DNA from: DASPWW01 sp963756745 | GTDB lineage: Bacteria > Actinomycetota > Thermoleophilia > Solirubrobacterales > 70-9 | Length of the DNA stretch: 64,000 bases | Direction of reading: 5' to 3' | Assembly (NCBI GenBank): GCA_963756745.1 | Contig: CAVWOU010000001.1 | Location: 1 to 64,000 of the forward strand | In this document: one piece after another, positions 43,703 to 51,375 of the stretch | Numbering within the stretch: the stretch's first letter is position 1 | Layout: every line of letters begins with the position of its first letter | The notes under the pieces: generated by a model | What the model was told of the DNA's origin: nothing | Databases searched by the model: none | What the model saw: the letters and a program-made list of their open reading frames with translations, nothing else | Translations under genes and position numbers: made by a program

Positions 43703-44263
43703 ATGGGCAAGCTGATCTACGGTGCGATCGCGTCGCTCGACGGTTACGTAGCCGATGCGGACGGCAAGTTCGACTGGGGCGAGCCGGACGAGGAGGTGCA
43801 CGCGTTCGTCAACGACCTCGAGCGGCCGGTCGGCACCTACCTCTACGGGCGCCGGCTATACGAGGTGATGGTCGTGTGGGACGACGCGGAAGCGTTCTCC
43901 GACCAGCCGCCCCACATCCAGGACTTCGCGCGGCTGTGGCAGGCGGCCGACAAGGTCGTGTACTCGACGACGCTGGATGCCGTCTCCACCGCCAGGACGC
44001 GGATCGAGCGAGAGTTCGACCCCGAAGCCGTCCGGCGGATGAAGGCGGCCGCCGAGCGCGACCTCATCGTCGGCGGCCCGGCGCTCGCTGCCCACGCGTT
44101 CCACGCCGGGCTGGTCGACGAGTGCCACCTGTTCCTCGCCCCGGTCGTGGTCGGAGGCGGCAAGCAGGCCCTACCCGACGATCTCCGCCTGGATCTCGAG
44201 CTGGTGGACGAACGCCGTTTCGGCAACGGCATGGTTCACGTTCGCTACCGCACGAGGACGTGA
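43703..44263 (+). CDS. Dihydrofolate reductase/RibD C-terminal-like protein
   Basis: 186 residues. The RibD-C/DHFR fold: MGKLIYGAIASLDGYVADAD, TYLYGRRLYEVMVVWDDAEA, DLIVGGPALAAHAFHAGLVD, ECHLFLAPVVVGGGKQALPD. NADPH-dependent reductase of unknown substrate. ATG 43703 is preceded by gaggggtagcga. It is a lone plus-strand gene between smc and ftsY, which otherwise belong together, so it looks like a later insertion. Confidence 0.85.
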   Translation: MGKLIYGAIASLDGYVADADGKFDWGEPDEEVHAFVNDLERPVGTYLYGRRLYEVMVVWDDAEAFSDQPPHIQDFARLWQAADKVVYSTTLDAVSTARTRIEREFDPEAVRRMKAAAERDLIVGGPALAAHAFHAGLVDECHLFLAPVVVGGGKQALPDDLRLDLELVDERRFGNGMVHVRYRTRT

Positions 44264-44293
44264 GGAGGGCGACTCCGCCTGGACGTTCGGACC

Positions 44294-46684
44294 CTACGCA
44301 GCCTCGGCCGCCTCGGCGGGCTCCGGCTCGGCCTCGTCGCGCGGCAGCCGGCGCGAGATCACCTTCGTGATCCCGCCCTCGCCCATGCTGACGCCGTAGA
44401 GGACGTCGGCGGCGTCCATCGTGCGCTTCTGGTGAGTGACGATCACGAACTGCGCCCGCGTCGCGAACCGCCGCACGAGCTGGAGGAAGCGGTCGATGTT
44501 GGCGTCGTCGAGCGCCGCCTCGACCTCGTCGAGGATGTAGAACGGCGAGGGTCGCGCGAGGAAGACGGCGAAAAGGAAAGCGAGCGCGACGAGCGACTTC
44601 TCGCCGCCGGAGAGCAGCGACAGGCGCCGGGTGGCCTTGCCAGCCGGAGTTACCTCGATCTCCACGCCTTCATCATTTCCGCCCGAATCCTCCGCTCCCG
44701 CTCGCTCGGACCCGTCGTCACCGGCAAGTTCGCTCGCGAACTTGCCGCCTTGTTCTGCCTCGCTCGCTCCCGCGTCCGGTTCGGGCGGGTCTGCGCCACC
44801 TAGAACGGCGCGGGGCATCGGAATATCCACCAGCCGCAAGCGGCCGCGGCCGCCCGGGAACAGGTGCTCGACGAGCTCCTCGAAGTTGCGCGCGGTCGCC
44901 TCGAAGGTCTCCTCGAAGTCGGCCTTGATCTTGCGGTCGGTCTCCCGGATCACCTTCTCGAGCTCCGCCAGCGCGGTCTCGAGGTCCTCGCGTTGGTGCT
45001 CGAGCTCCGCGACGCGGTCGCGCGCATCCTCGTACTCGCGCTCGGCGAGCGGGTTCACCGGCCCGAGCTGCTCGCGGCGCCGCGCCAGGCGTTCTAGCTT
45101 GCGCTCCACCTCGGCGCGGTCGTCCTCGCCGAGGGCCTCGGCCGCGGGACCGACGTCGACGCCGAGCCGGGCGCCGATCCGTTGAAGCTCGGCGAGCACC
45201 TCGTCGCGGCGCTCCTCGAGGTGCGCCAGCTTCACCTCGGCCTCGGTGACGGACTCGGCCGCCGAACGCAGCTCGGCCTGGATCGCGTACTCCCGCTGTG
45301 AGCATTCGCGCAGCTCCTCGGTCACGTCCCCGGCGTCCTCGTCCTCGAGCATGCGCCGCTCGAGCGCGTCGATCCGCTCCCCGATCGCCTCGCGCCCCGC
45401 GGCGACAGCCTTAGCGGCGGCCCGGAGCCGCGGCAGGAGCTGTTCCTCGGCGGCCACGCGGCGTTCGAGCGAGTCCTGGCGGCTCTTGCCCAGCAGGCGC
45501 TCCGCCCGCGCGGACGCACGCGCCGCCCGCTCGGAGCCCTCGCGGACCCGAGCCAGCTCCTCGCCGATGTCGCCCTGGCCTGCGCGCGCCCGCAGCAGTG
45601 CCCGGGTCGCGCCGCCCAGCGCCTGCTCGATACGGCCGAGCTCGATCGACATCGGATCGCCCTCGTCGTCCTCGGCTTCGACCACGAGCTCGGGCACCAG
45701 GTCGCCGAGCGCCGCTCGCCTCCGCTCGAGGCCGACCTCGAGCTCCGACGATCGGCCCGCGAGCGACTCCGCGCGGACGCTGAGCCGCTCGTGGAGCCCT
45801 CGCAGGGCCGTCAGCCGGCCCCACAGGACCGTGCGCTCGCGGTCCCGCTGCGCGAATTGCTCCTCGATCTCGGTACGGCGCTTGTTTATCTCGGCGAGCC
45901 GGCCCTCGATCTCGTCCCTGCCCTCGCGCGCCTTCGTGGCCTCGCGGCCGGTCCGCGCCAGATCGCTCTCGTGGATGCGCAGCTCGTCGGCGATCAGGCT
46001 CGCTCGCAGCTCTAGCGTCTCGCGCTCGAGCCGGGCGTGGGTCTCGGCCGCCTGGGCCTGGCGCTTGAGCGGGCGCAGGTGAGTGCGTGCCTCGCGCTCG
46101 ACGTCCAGGGCCCTGTCGAGATTGTCCCTCGTGCGCTCGAGCTTGAGCTGGGCGCGGCGCCGCCGCTTGCGGTGCTTGCCGAGCCCGGCCGCCTCCTCGA
46201 CCAGCAGTCTGCGATCTCGCGGCTTGGAGTGGACGACCTCCTCGACGTTGCCCTGGCTGATCACCGAGTGCATCTCGCCGCCGAGGTTGGCGTCCGAGAG
46301 CACCTCGAGGACGTCGGCGAGCCGGCAGCGTGCACCGTTGAGGCGATACTCGCCCTCGCCGGCGCGATCGAGGCGGCGCTTGATCGCGAGCTCCGAGAAC
46401 GGGGCTCCGTTCGAGCTGCCGTCGTCGTTGTCGATCACGACCTCTACCTCGGCGAAGCGGCGACGGCTCTGGCCCTTGCCGCCGGCGAAGATCATGTCCT
46501 GCATCGTCTGGCCGCGGACCGCGAGCGGGCTCTGCTCGCCGAGCGCCCACAACACGGCGTCGGTGATGTTCGACTTACCGCACCCGTTGGGACCCACGAT
46601 CACGCTCACGCCGGGCGAGAACACGAGCCGCGTGCGGTCGGGGAAGGACTTGAAGCCCTTCATCGTGATCGACTTCAGATGCAT
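44294..46684 (-). CDS. smc: SMC chromosome-segregation ATPase without a hinge domain
   Basis: 796 residues; bacterial SMC is usually about 1,150-1,200. The head is complete: Walker A VGPNGCGKSNITDAVLWALG (30-49), Q-loop region, signature LLSGGEKSL near 690, Walker B PFYILDEVEAALDD. Coiled-coil arms run about 200-410 and 430-600, but the hinge dimerisation domain is absent; a short linker (ALGDLVPELVVEAEDDEGDP) is in its place. Residues about 632-672 (EPDAGASEA, GKFASELAG, SERAGAEDS) are an in-frame repeat inserted before the signature motif. It organises DNA; without a hinge its mode of ring closure must differ. Confidence 0.88.
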   Translation of the reverse strand: MHLKSITMKGFKSFPDRTRLVFSPGVSVIVGPNGCGKSNITDAVLWALGEQSPLAVRGQTMQDMIFAGGKGQSRRRFAEVEVVIDNDDGSSNGAPFSELAIKRRLDRAGEGEYRLNGARCRLADVLEVLSDANLGGEMHSVISQGNVEEVVHSKPRDRRLLVEEAAGLGKHRKRRRRAQLKLERTRDNLDRALDVEREARTHLRPLKRQAQAAETHARLERETLELRASLIADELRIHESDLARTGREATKAREGRDEIEGRLAEINKRRTEIEEQFAQRDRERTVLWGRLTALRGLHERLSVRAESLAGRSSELEVGLERRRAALGDLVPELVVEAEDDEGDPMSIELGRIEQALGGATRALLRARAGQGDIGEELARVREGSERAARASARAERLLGKSRQDSLERRVAAEEQLLPRLRAAAKAVAAGREAIGERIDALERRMLEDEDAGDVTEELRECSQREYAIQAELRSAAESVTEAEVKLAHLEERRDEVLAELQRIGARLGVDVGPAAEALGEDDRAEVERKLERLARRREQLGPVNPLAEREYEDARDRVAELEHQREDLETALAELEKVIRETDRKIKADFEETFEATARNFEELVEHLFPGGRGRLRLVDIPMPRAVLGGADPPEPDAGASEAEQGGKFASELAGDDGSERAGAEDSGGNDEGVEIEVTPAGKATRRLSLLSGGEKSLVALAFLFAVFLARPSPFYILDEVEAALDDANIDRFLQLVRRFATRAQFVIVTHQKRTMDAADVLYGVSMGEGGITKVISRRLPRDEAEPEPAEAAEAA
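44671..44793. repeat. Dispersed hairpin-centred repeat, copy in smc
   Basis: Conserved blocks 44671-44710 and 44756-44793 match the rplS copy. The 45-bp centre contains a 26-bp perfect palindrome (44722-44747), arms cggcaagttcgc and gcgaacttgccg with tc between. The insert is in frame; the encoded loop lies between the last head strand and the ABC signature. Confidence 0.75.
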
Positions 46685-46731
46685 CGCGGAAGCATAGGCT
46701 CGCCCGGGGACCGGACGGACGACACCTCATA

Positions 46732-46788
46732 CGGCAAGTTCGCGAGCGAACTTGCCGGTGGTCTTGGGTTCGCGAGCGAGCTTGCCGG
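46732..46788. repeat. Palindromes of the same family between smc and rnc
   Basis: The 26-bp palindrome (arms cggcaagttcgc/gcgaacttgccg, centre ga) at 46732-46757 is the reverse orientation of the smc copy. A second, imperfect one follows at about 46763-46788 (ttcgcgagcgagcttgcc). They occupy the whole gap between the smc start and the rnc stop and could form mRNA hairpins. Confidence 0.75.
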
Positions 46789-46795
46789 TCGTCGA

Positions 46796-47530
46796 CTAGT
46801 TCCGGAGCGAATCCAGAGCTTCCGCCGCGGCGGCCTGCTCGGCGTCCTTCTTGCTGCGCCCGCTGCCCCGCCCGAGAACCTCGTCGGCAGCCGCCGCGGT
46901 GACCTCGAACCACCGTTCGTGAGCGGGGCCCGTCTCTCGTACGACCTCATAGGTGACGCTTGCACCTCGACGCGCGAGTTCCTCCTGGAGAGCGGACTTG
47001 AAATCGAGCGTGGTCTCGCTGGCGAGCTCGATCTGGGCGTCGAACGCGCTCACCGTCGCGGCTGCGGTGCGCTCGAACCCGTACTCCAGGGAACAAGCGC
47101 CGATCATCGCCTCGGTGACCGACGCGAGCGCCCGCTCGCTCGAGATCAGCTCCTCGGACGAGATGCCCTCGCCGCCCGCGGGCATGGTTTCGCGGAGCCG
47201 CTCGGGGAAGCCGAGCGCGACCGCCACCGCCGCGCAGGCGCGACCGCTGACCGAGTGGCCGTGCACCTTCGTGAGCCGACCGATGTCGGCGCTCGGGAAG
47301 CGCTTGAACAGCTCCTCGCCGACCGCGAGCCCGAGCACCGCGTCGCCGAGGAACGCGAGGCGCCCGTAGGACTCGGTGCGCTCCTCGACCCACGATGCGT
47401 GGGTGAGCGCCTTACGGCTCAGGTCGTCGGGGAGGTCGTCGATCAGCTTCGCCAGAGCGAAGACGTCGGCCGGTCGCGTCGCCCCGGGCCCTCCCGCCTC
47501 GGCTGCATCACCCAACCGCGGGACGCCCAT
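46796..47530 (-). CDS. rnc: Ribonuclease III with altered active site
   Basis: 244 residues. Catalytic domain then C-terminal dsRNA-binding domain (TLDFKSALQEELARRGASVT, GRGSGRSKKDAEQAAAAEAL). The signature ERLEFLGDAVL reads GRLAFLGDAVL: the Glu equivalent to E. coli E41 is Ala59, Asp63 (D45) is kept; the second motif ADAFEALIGA reads ASVTEAMIGA, so D114 is Ser137 while Glu140 (E117) is kept. Two core metal ligands remain, so cleavage is possible but may be weakened. Standard position between acpP and smc. Confidence 0.9.
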   Translation of the reverse strand: MGVPRLGDAAEAGGPGATRPADVFALAKLIDDLPDDLSRKALTHASWVEERTESYGRLAFLGDAVLGLAVGEELFKRFPSADIGRLTKVHGHSVSGRACAAVAVALGFPERLRETMPAGGEGISSEELISSERALASVTEAMIGACSLEYGFERTAAATVSAFDAQIELASETTLDFKSALQEELARRGASVTYEVVRETGPAHERWFEVTAAAADEVLGRGSGRSKKDAEQAAAAEALDSLRN

Positions 47531-47536
47531 CTCGAG

Positions 47537-47785
47537 CTACGAGCTCGGGACGTGCTGGACGACGAAGTCGACCGCCTCCCGCACGGTCTCGATCCGCGCC
47601 GCCTCCTCCTCGCTGACCTTGATTCCGTACGAGTCCTCGAGCTCCATCACGAGCTCATACAGGTCGAGCGAGTCGGCGTCGAGGTCCTCGCGGAAGCGTG
47701 TGTCCTCGGTGATCCGATCCGGGCCCACCTCGAGCTCGCTCGCCAGATGCGCCCGCACCTTCTCGAACACCTCGTCGCGACTCAT
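47537..47785 (-). CDS. acpP: Acyl carrier protein
   Basis: 82 residues from ATG 47785 (MSRDEVFEKVRAHLASELEV). The phosphopantetheine Ser is in DADSLDLYELVMELED. Carries acyl chains in fatty-acid synthesis. An ATG at 47815 would add ten residues not typical of the family. 6 bp separate its stop from the rnc start; rpmF-plsX-acpP-rnc is a widespread lipid/ribosome cluster. Confidence 0.93.
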   Translation of the reverse strand: MSRDEVFEKVRAHLASELEVGPDRITEDTRFREDLDADSLDLYELVMELEDSYGIKVSEEEAARIETVREAVDFVVQHVPSS

Positions 47786-47852
47786 CTCAAGGTTTCGCGC
47801 TCGGCCCTCCATCAAATTCCCCGCCCACCCCCACCTTTATAGAGCCTCGCGC

Positions 47853-48938
47853 TCACGACGCAGCACTCCTATCACGCTCGAGGCTCGCCCGCACCGCCGC
47901 CCGGCTCGCGCCGGAGCGCTCCAGCAGCTCGGCGGTACGCTCCACGGCGCGCTCGCGTGCGCCGCGCTCGGCGAGGCGGATCGCGTTCGCGATCCCGGCA
48001 GGCCCCGAGCTGCCGTGAGCGATCACGGCCACGCCGCGCAGGCCGAGGAGAATCGCGCCTCCGGTGCTCTCCGGATCGAGCTCGCGTCGCAGCCGCCCCA
48101 GGGAGCGGCGCATCAGCAGGCCGCCGATCGCCGCGAAGAATCCTGACTTCGCCGCGTCGCGGACTGCGCCGCCGACGGCGCCGGCGGTTCCCTCCATCGT
48201 CTTCAGCGCCACGTTGCCGGTGAAGCCATCGGTCACGACCACGTCCGCGGCGCCGATCGCGAGGTCGCGCCCCTCTACGTTGCCGATGAACTCGAGGCCG
48301 ACTGCCCCGGCGAGCGCCTCGTGCGCCGCGACCACGGTGGGGGTGCCCTTTCCGCGCTCCTCGCCGACCGAGAGCAGGGCGACGCGGGCGCGCTCGACGC
48401 CGAGCACGGCTTCGCTGAACGCGGCGCCGAGGTAGGCGAACTGGACCAGGTGCTGCGGCCGGACCTCCGCGTTCGCGCCTGCGTCGAGCAGGAGGAGGCG
48501 CCGCTCCCGGTGCTCGGGGATCGGGAGCTGGACCGCGATCGCCGGACGGTGCACGCCGTGCATCCGCTTGAGCGCGAACAGCGATGCCGCGAGCGCCGCT
48601 CCCGTGGAGCCGGCGCTGACCAGCGCGTGCGAGTTGCCCTCGGCGACATCCTGCGCGGCGAGGACGATCGACGCGCCGGGCTTCTGGTGCACCGCGCGGA
48701 CCGGCTCGTCCTCGTTCGAGATCGCGTCCTCGGCCCGACGAATCTCGACGCGGTCGATTCCGACCAGTGGCACGAGGTCGGACTGGAGCCCGAACGCCCG
48801 CACGCGTATCCCATCGCGCGCGGCGGCCTTCGCGCCGGCTGCGATCACCTCGGCGCCGCCGTCGGCTCCGTACGCGTCGAGCGCGATCGTCAGCGGGCCG
48901 CTCGGCGGGTCGCTGACGACGCCCTCTGGCTGACCCAA
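47853..48938 (-). CDS. plsX: Phosphate acyltransferase PlsX
   Basis: 361 residues. Makes acyl-phosphate from acyl-ACP for phospholipid synthesis. ALDAYGADGGAEVIAAGAKA, GSTGAALAASLFALKRMHGV, LLLLDAGANAEVRPQHLVQF, VVVTDGFTGNVALKTMEG and GVAVIAHGSSGPAGIANAIR are family features. The start is taken as TTG 48938 because GGAGGAG lies 8 bases upstream and overlaps the rpmF stop; no ATG or GTG is better placed. Confidence 0.92.
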   Translation of the reverse strand: MGQPEGVVSDPPSGPLTIALDAYGADGGAEVIAAGAKAAARDGIRVRAFGLQSDLVPLVGIDRVEIRRAEDAISNEDEPVRAVHQKPGASIVLAAQDVAEGNSHALVSAGSTGAALAASLFALKRMHGVHRPAIAVQLPIPEHRERRLLLLDAGANAEVRPQHLVQFAYLGAAFSEAVLGVERARVALLSVGEERGKGTPTVVAAHEALAGAVGLEFIGNVEGRDLAIGAADVVVTDGFTGNVALKTMEGTAGAVGGAVRDAAKSGFFAAIGGLLMRRSLGRLRRELDPESTGGAILLGLRGVAVIAHGSSGPAGIANAIRLAERGARERAVERTAELLERSGASRAAVRASLERDRSAAS

Positions 48939-48943
48939 GCGGC

Positions 48944-49165
48944 CTACTCCTCCGTCGCTTCGGGAGCGCGCTCCGCGACGGGCTCCTCGATCGCGTGGCT
49001 TACGACTTCCCTGCCGGCGTACGTGCCGCACGTCGGGCAGACGCGATGGGGAAGCCGCGGGCTGTGGCACTGCGGGCACTCGTTGAGCCGCGGCGCGGAG
49101 CTGCGGTCGTGCGCACGGCGCGAATCGCGCCGAGCCGATGAGGTCCTCTTCTTCGGAACCGCCAT
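48944..49165 (-). CDS. rpmF: Ribosomal protein L32
   Basis: 73 residues. MAVPKKRTSSARRDSRRAHD start and the zinc site ECPQCHSPRLPHRVCPTCGT (four Cys) are canonical, so this is the zinc-containing form. The tail is acidic (HAIEEPVAERAPEATEE). Usually directly downstream of DUF177; here a TetR and an R2lox gene separate them. Confidence 0.95.
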   Translation of the reverse strand: MAVPKKRTSSARRDSRRAHDRSSAPRLNECPQCHSPRLPHRVCPTCGTYAGREVVSHAIEEPVAERAPEATEE

Positions 49166-49189
49166 GACCGGGGAAATGCTAGTGGACGT

Positions 49190-49789
49190 TCAGGGCCGGT
49201 ACACGCTGCGCTCGAGGATGTCCGTCAACGCGTCGAGCAGCGCGAGGTCGTCGAGCGAGCCCGAACGGGCGTGTTGCTGATAGCACGCGTGATTCGTCAT
49301 CCAGCACAGCACGAACGCCTTCGCGGCGGCAGCCTCGGGCTCCTCGCCCTCCTCGACCAGCCGCCGCTCCGTCGCATAGATGAACCGCCCGACGAGGTTG
49401 CGCCAGAACTCTCCGATCTCCTCGTCGTAGGTCGCCGCCTCGACGACCGCTCCCAGCAGGCTCGCGTGACGCGCCCAGGTTCCGAGTATCGCGGCGAGCG
49501 CGGGGCGGACGTCCGCGCGCCCCTCGGTCCCGCTCCACCACGTGTCCGCCTGCTCGTACAGCGTTTCGGCGACGGTCTCGGTGAGGCGGATCAGCAACTC
49601 GCGCCTGTCGCGGAAGTAGAGGTAGAAAGCGGTCCGCGGCCGACCCGCCATCGACGCGATCTGCTCGACGCTCAGCTCCGCGTAGGAGCGGCCCTCGTTT
49701 AGCAGCGCCTCCGTGGCGGTGAGGAAGGCCTGCTCACCCTCCCGCCTGCGCTCGCTCGCGCCGGCTCCGCTTCTCGACAGAACGGCCAT
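49190..49789 (-). CDS. TetR-family transcriptional regulator
   Basis: 199 residues. HTH region EQAFLTATEALLNEGRSYAE, LSVEQIASMAGRPRTAFYLY, FRDRRELLIRLTETVAETLY is typical; the C-terminal ligand domain (AFVLCWMTNHACYQQHARSG) is variable. It is divergent from the R2lox gene, with inverted repeats between them, so it likely controls that oxidase and itself. Confidence 0.88.
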   Translation of the reverse strand: MAVLSRSGAGASERRREGEQAFLTATEALLNEGRSYAELSVEQIASMAGRPRTAFYLYFRDRRELLIRLTETVAETLYEQADTWWSGTEGRADVRPALAAILGTWARHASLLGAVVEAATYDEEIGEFWRNLVGRFIYATERRLVEEGEEPEAAAAKAFVLCWMTNHACYQQHARSGSLDDLALLDALTDILERSVYRP

Positions 49790-49808
49790 CGCGCCATCCT
49801 AGCGGGTG

Positions 49809-49836
49809 TTAGACAGGCTGTTAGACACAGTGTCTA
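49809..49836. promoter_or_regulatory. TetR-type operator between TetR and R2lox genes
   Basis: tagacac-a-gtgtcta (49822-49836) is a perfect 7-bp inverted repeat; a second ttagaca half-site begins at 49809. Possible -35 TTAGAC (49821-49826) and -10 TACGGT (49845-49850) for the R2lox direction have an 18-bp spacer, so the palindrome covers the -35. Confidence 0.6.
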
Positions 49837-49887
49837 GGAAGTGGTACGGTCGCGGTTCTGACCATCCCCGACCCAGGAGCGAAAGTC

Positions 49888-50805
49888 ATGGCCGAAACCC
49901 TCCTCGATCTGACGCAGCAAGGCGACCCCGGGACGCTCCGAACCGAGCAGCAGGCGCGCGAATTGAAGCTGCTCGAGCCGCAGCGGCTCTACGAGCTGTG
50001 GGAGCGCCAACAGTGGGCCTCGCAGGACATCGACTTCAGCGCCGATCGCGAGCACTGGGCCAACCTCACCGACGAGGAGCGCGAATGGGCGATCTGGAGC
50101 CTGAGCTCGTTCTTCGTCGGCGAGGAGCGCGTGACCACGCAGTTCTCGGGACTGGTGATGGCCTACGAGGACGAGCAGGAGGAGGCGTTCCTCACCACCC
50201 AGCAGGTCGACGAGGCGCGCCACATGCAGTTCTTCGACCGCTTCTACCGCGAGGTCATCGAACTCGAGCAGCCCGACATCGAGACACGGCTCGCCCGCGT
50301 CCGCCACGAGCTCAACGAGGCGTTCGTCGAGCTGTTCGACACCTCGCTCGTCGAGTCCGCCAGGCGGCTGATCGCCGACCCCTCCGACGTCGAGGCGAAG
50401 GTCGACTTCGTCACCACGTACCACATGGTGATCGAGGGGACCCTCGCGCTCACCGGCCAGAACTTCATCACCGAGTACTGGGAGAACAAGGGGTTGCTGC
50501 CCGGCTTTGTGGACGGATTCAAGAAGGTCGCGCGCGACGAGCATCGCCACGTCGCGTACGGGACGTGGTTCCTGAGACAGAAGTGCCGCGACGACGATCG
50601 CCTCGCGGAACGGATGCGCGCGACGCTCTCCGAGCTGCTGCCGATCGCGAGCCGAGTCCTGGTGCCCCGTGGCGTCGACCCGAACGAGGAGTGGGAGATG
50701 GTCGGCTACACCTCGGCCGAGATCAACGAGTTCGCTTTCAACGCGCTCACTCGCCGCCTGAAGGCGATCGGAGTTCCGCTCGCGGCCGAGCCGGTTCCGG
50801 CGTAG
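49888..50805 (+). CDS. R2-like ligand-binding oxidase (R2lox)
   Basis: 305 residues, ferritin-like. Metal ligands can be placed: E79, E109 and H112 (VDEARHMQFF), E183 (TYHMVIEG), E218 and H221 (ARDEHRHVAYG). The Val-Tyr ether-crosslink pair of known Mn/Fe R2lox is also present, V82 (three after E79) and Y178 (five before E183). Known R2lox binds a fatty-acid-like ligand and does not act as a ribonucleotide reductase; no NrdA is near. aggagcg precedes the ATG. Its stop abuts that of DUF177. Confidence 0.85.
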   Translation: MAETLLDLTQQGDPGTLRTEQQARELKLLEPQRLYELWERQQWASQDIDFSADREHWANLTDEEREWAIWSLSSFFVGEERVTTQFSGLVMAYEDEQEEAFLTTQQVDEARHMQFFDRFYREVIELEQPDIETRLARVRHELNEAFVELFDTSLVESARRLIADPSDVEAKVDFVTTYHMVIEGTLALTGQNFITEYWENKGLLPGFVDGFKKVARDEHRHVAYGTWFLRQKCRDDDRLAERMRATLSELLPIASRVLVPRGVDPNEEWEMVGYTSAEINEFAFNALTRRLKAIGVPLAAEPVPA

Positions 50806-51336
50806 CTACTCGAACTTGATCTCGCGCAGCTTGGCCATTGGGCCAGGGTCGGTCTCGGCCTCGTGCCGGTGCTCGTCGGGGTCCGCATCGTTGAGTGACG
50901 CTCCGCACACCGGGCACAGGCCCTTGCAGTCGGCCCGGCACACGAACTGCACCGGCATCGCGAGCGCCAGCGCGTCGTGGGCCCACGCGCCGACGTCGAG
51001 CTCGTCGCCCTCGACGTAGGGGCTGCTCAGCCCCTCCTCCTCCTCCGATCCACCCGGCTGGTCGACCTCCCGCGCGTCGACCGCGAGCCGCATCTCCGCG
51101 TCGCCGAGGCACCGAACGCACGGGCCCTCGACCGGCGCGTCGAAGCGAAGCCGCACCGAGTAGCCGGCGTTCGTCCGCGACACGTCGACGCGAGCCGGGA
51201 TCGTCCCGCCCGCGACCGCGTAGCCCTGTTCGCCGTAGGTGAGCTCGCCGGGGTCCACGTCGACCTCGACCCGCCGCCCGTCTCCGGGGGAGCGGGCGAA
51301 CCGCGCGAGATCGAGAATGTCAGCCCGCTGCGCCAT
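50806..51336 (-). CDS. DUF177/YceD protein
   Basis: 176 residues from ATG 51336. MAQRADILDLARFARSPGDG, GGTIPARVDVSRTNAGYSVR, VEGPCVRCLGDAEMRLAVDA and the terminal zinc-type VCRADCKGLCPVCGASLND. YceD/DUF177 family members are linked to 23S rRNA accumulation. The family normally lies directly upstream of rpmF; the TetR and R2lox genes lie between them here. Confidence 0.9.
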   Translation of the reverse strand: MAQRADILDLARFARSPGDGRRVEVDVDPGELTYGEQGYAVAGGTIPARVDVSRTNAGYSVRLRFDAPVEGPCVRCLGDAEMRLAVDAREVDQPGGSEEEEGLSSPYVEGDELDVGAWAHDALALAMPVQFVCRADCKGLCPVCGASLNDADPDEHRHEAETDPGPMAKLREIKFE

Positions 51337-51375
51337 CGAAGGGAATCCGGATCGGGGGCTTAGTCTGAGGGTAGC

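Noticed and set aside
49888..50805. Ribonucleotide reductase beta subunit
   Set aside because: Fold is shared, but the Val-Tyr crosslink pair, short C-terminus and absence of NrdA nearby fit R2lox better.
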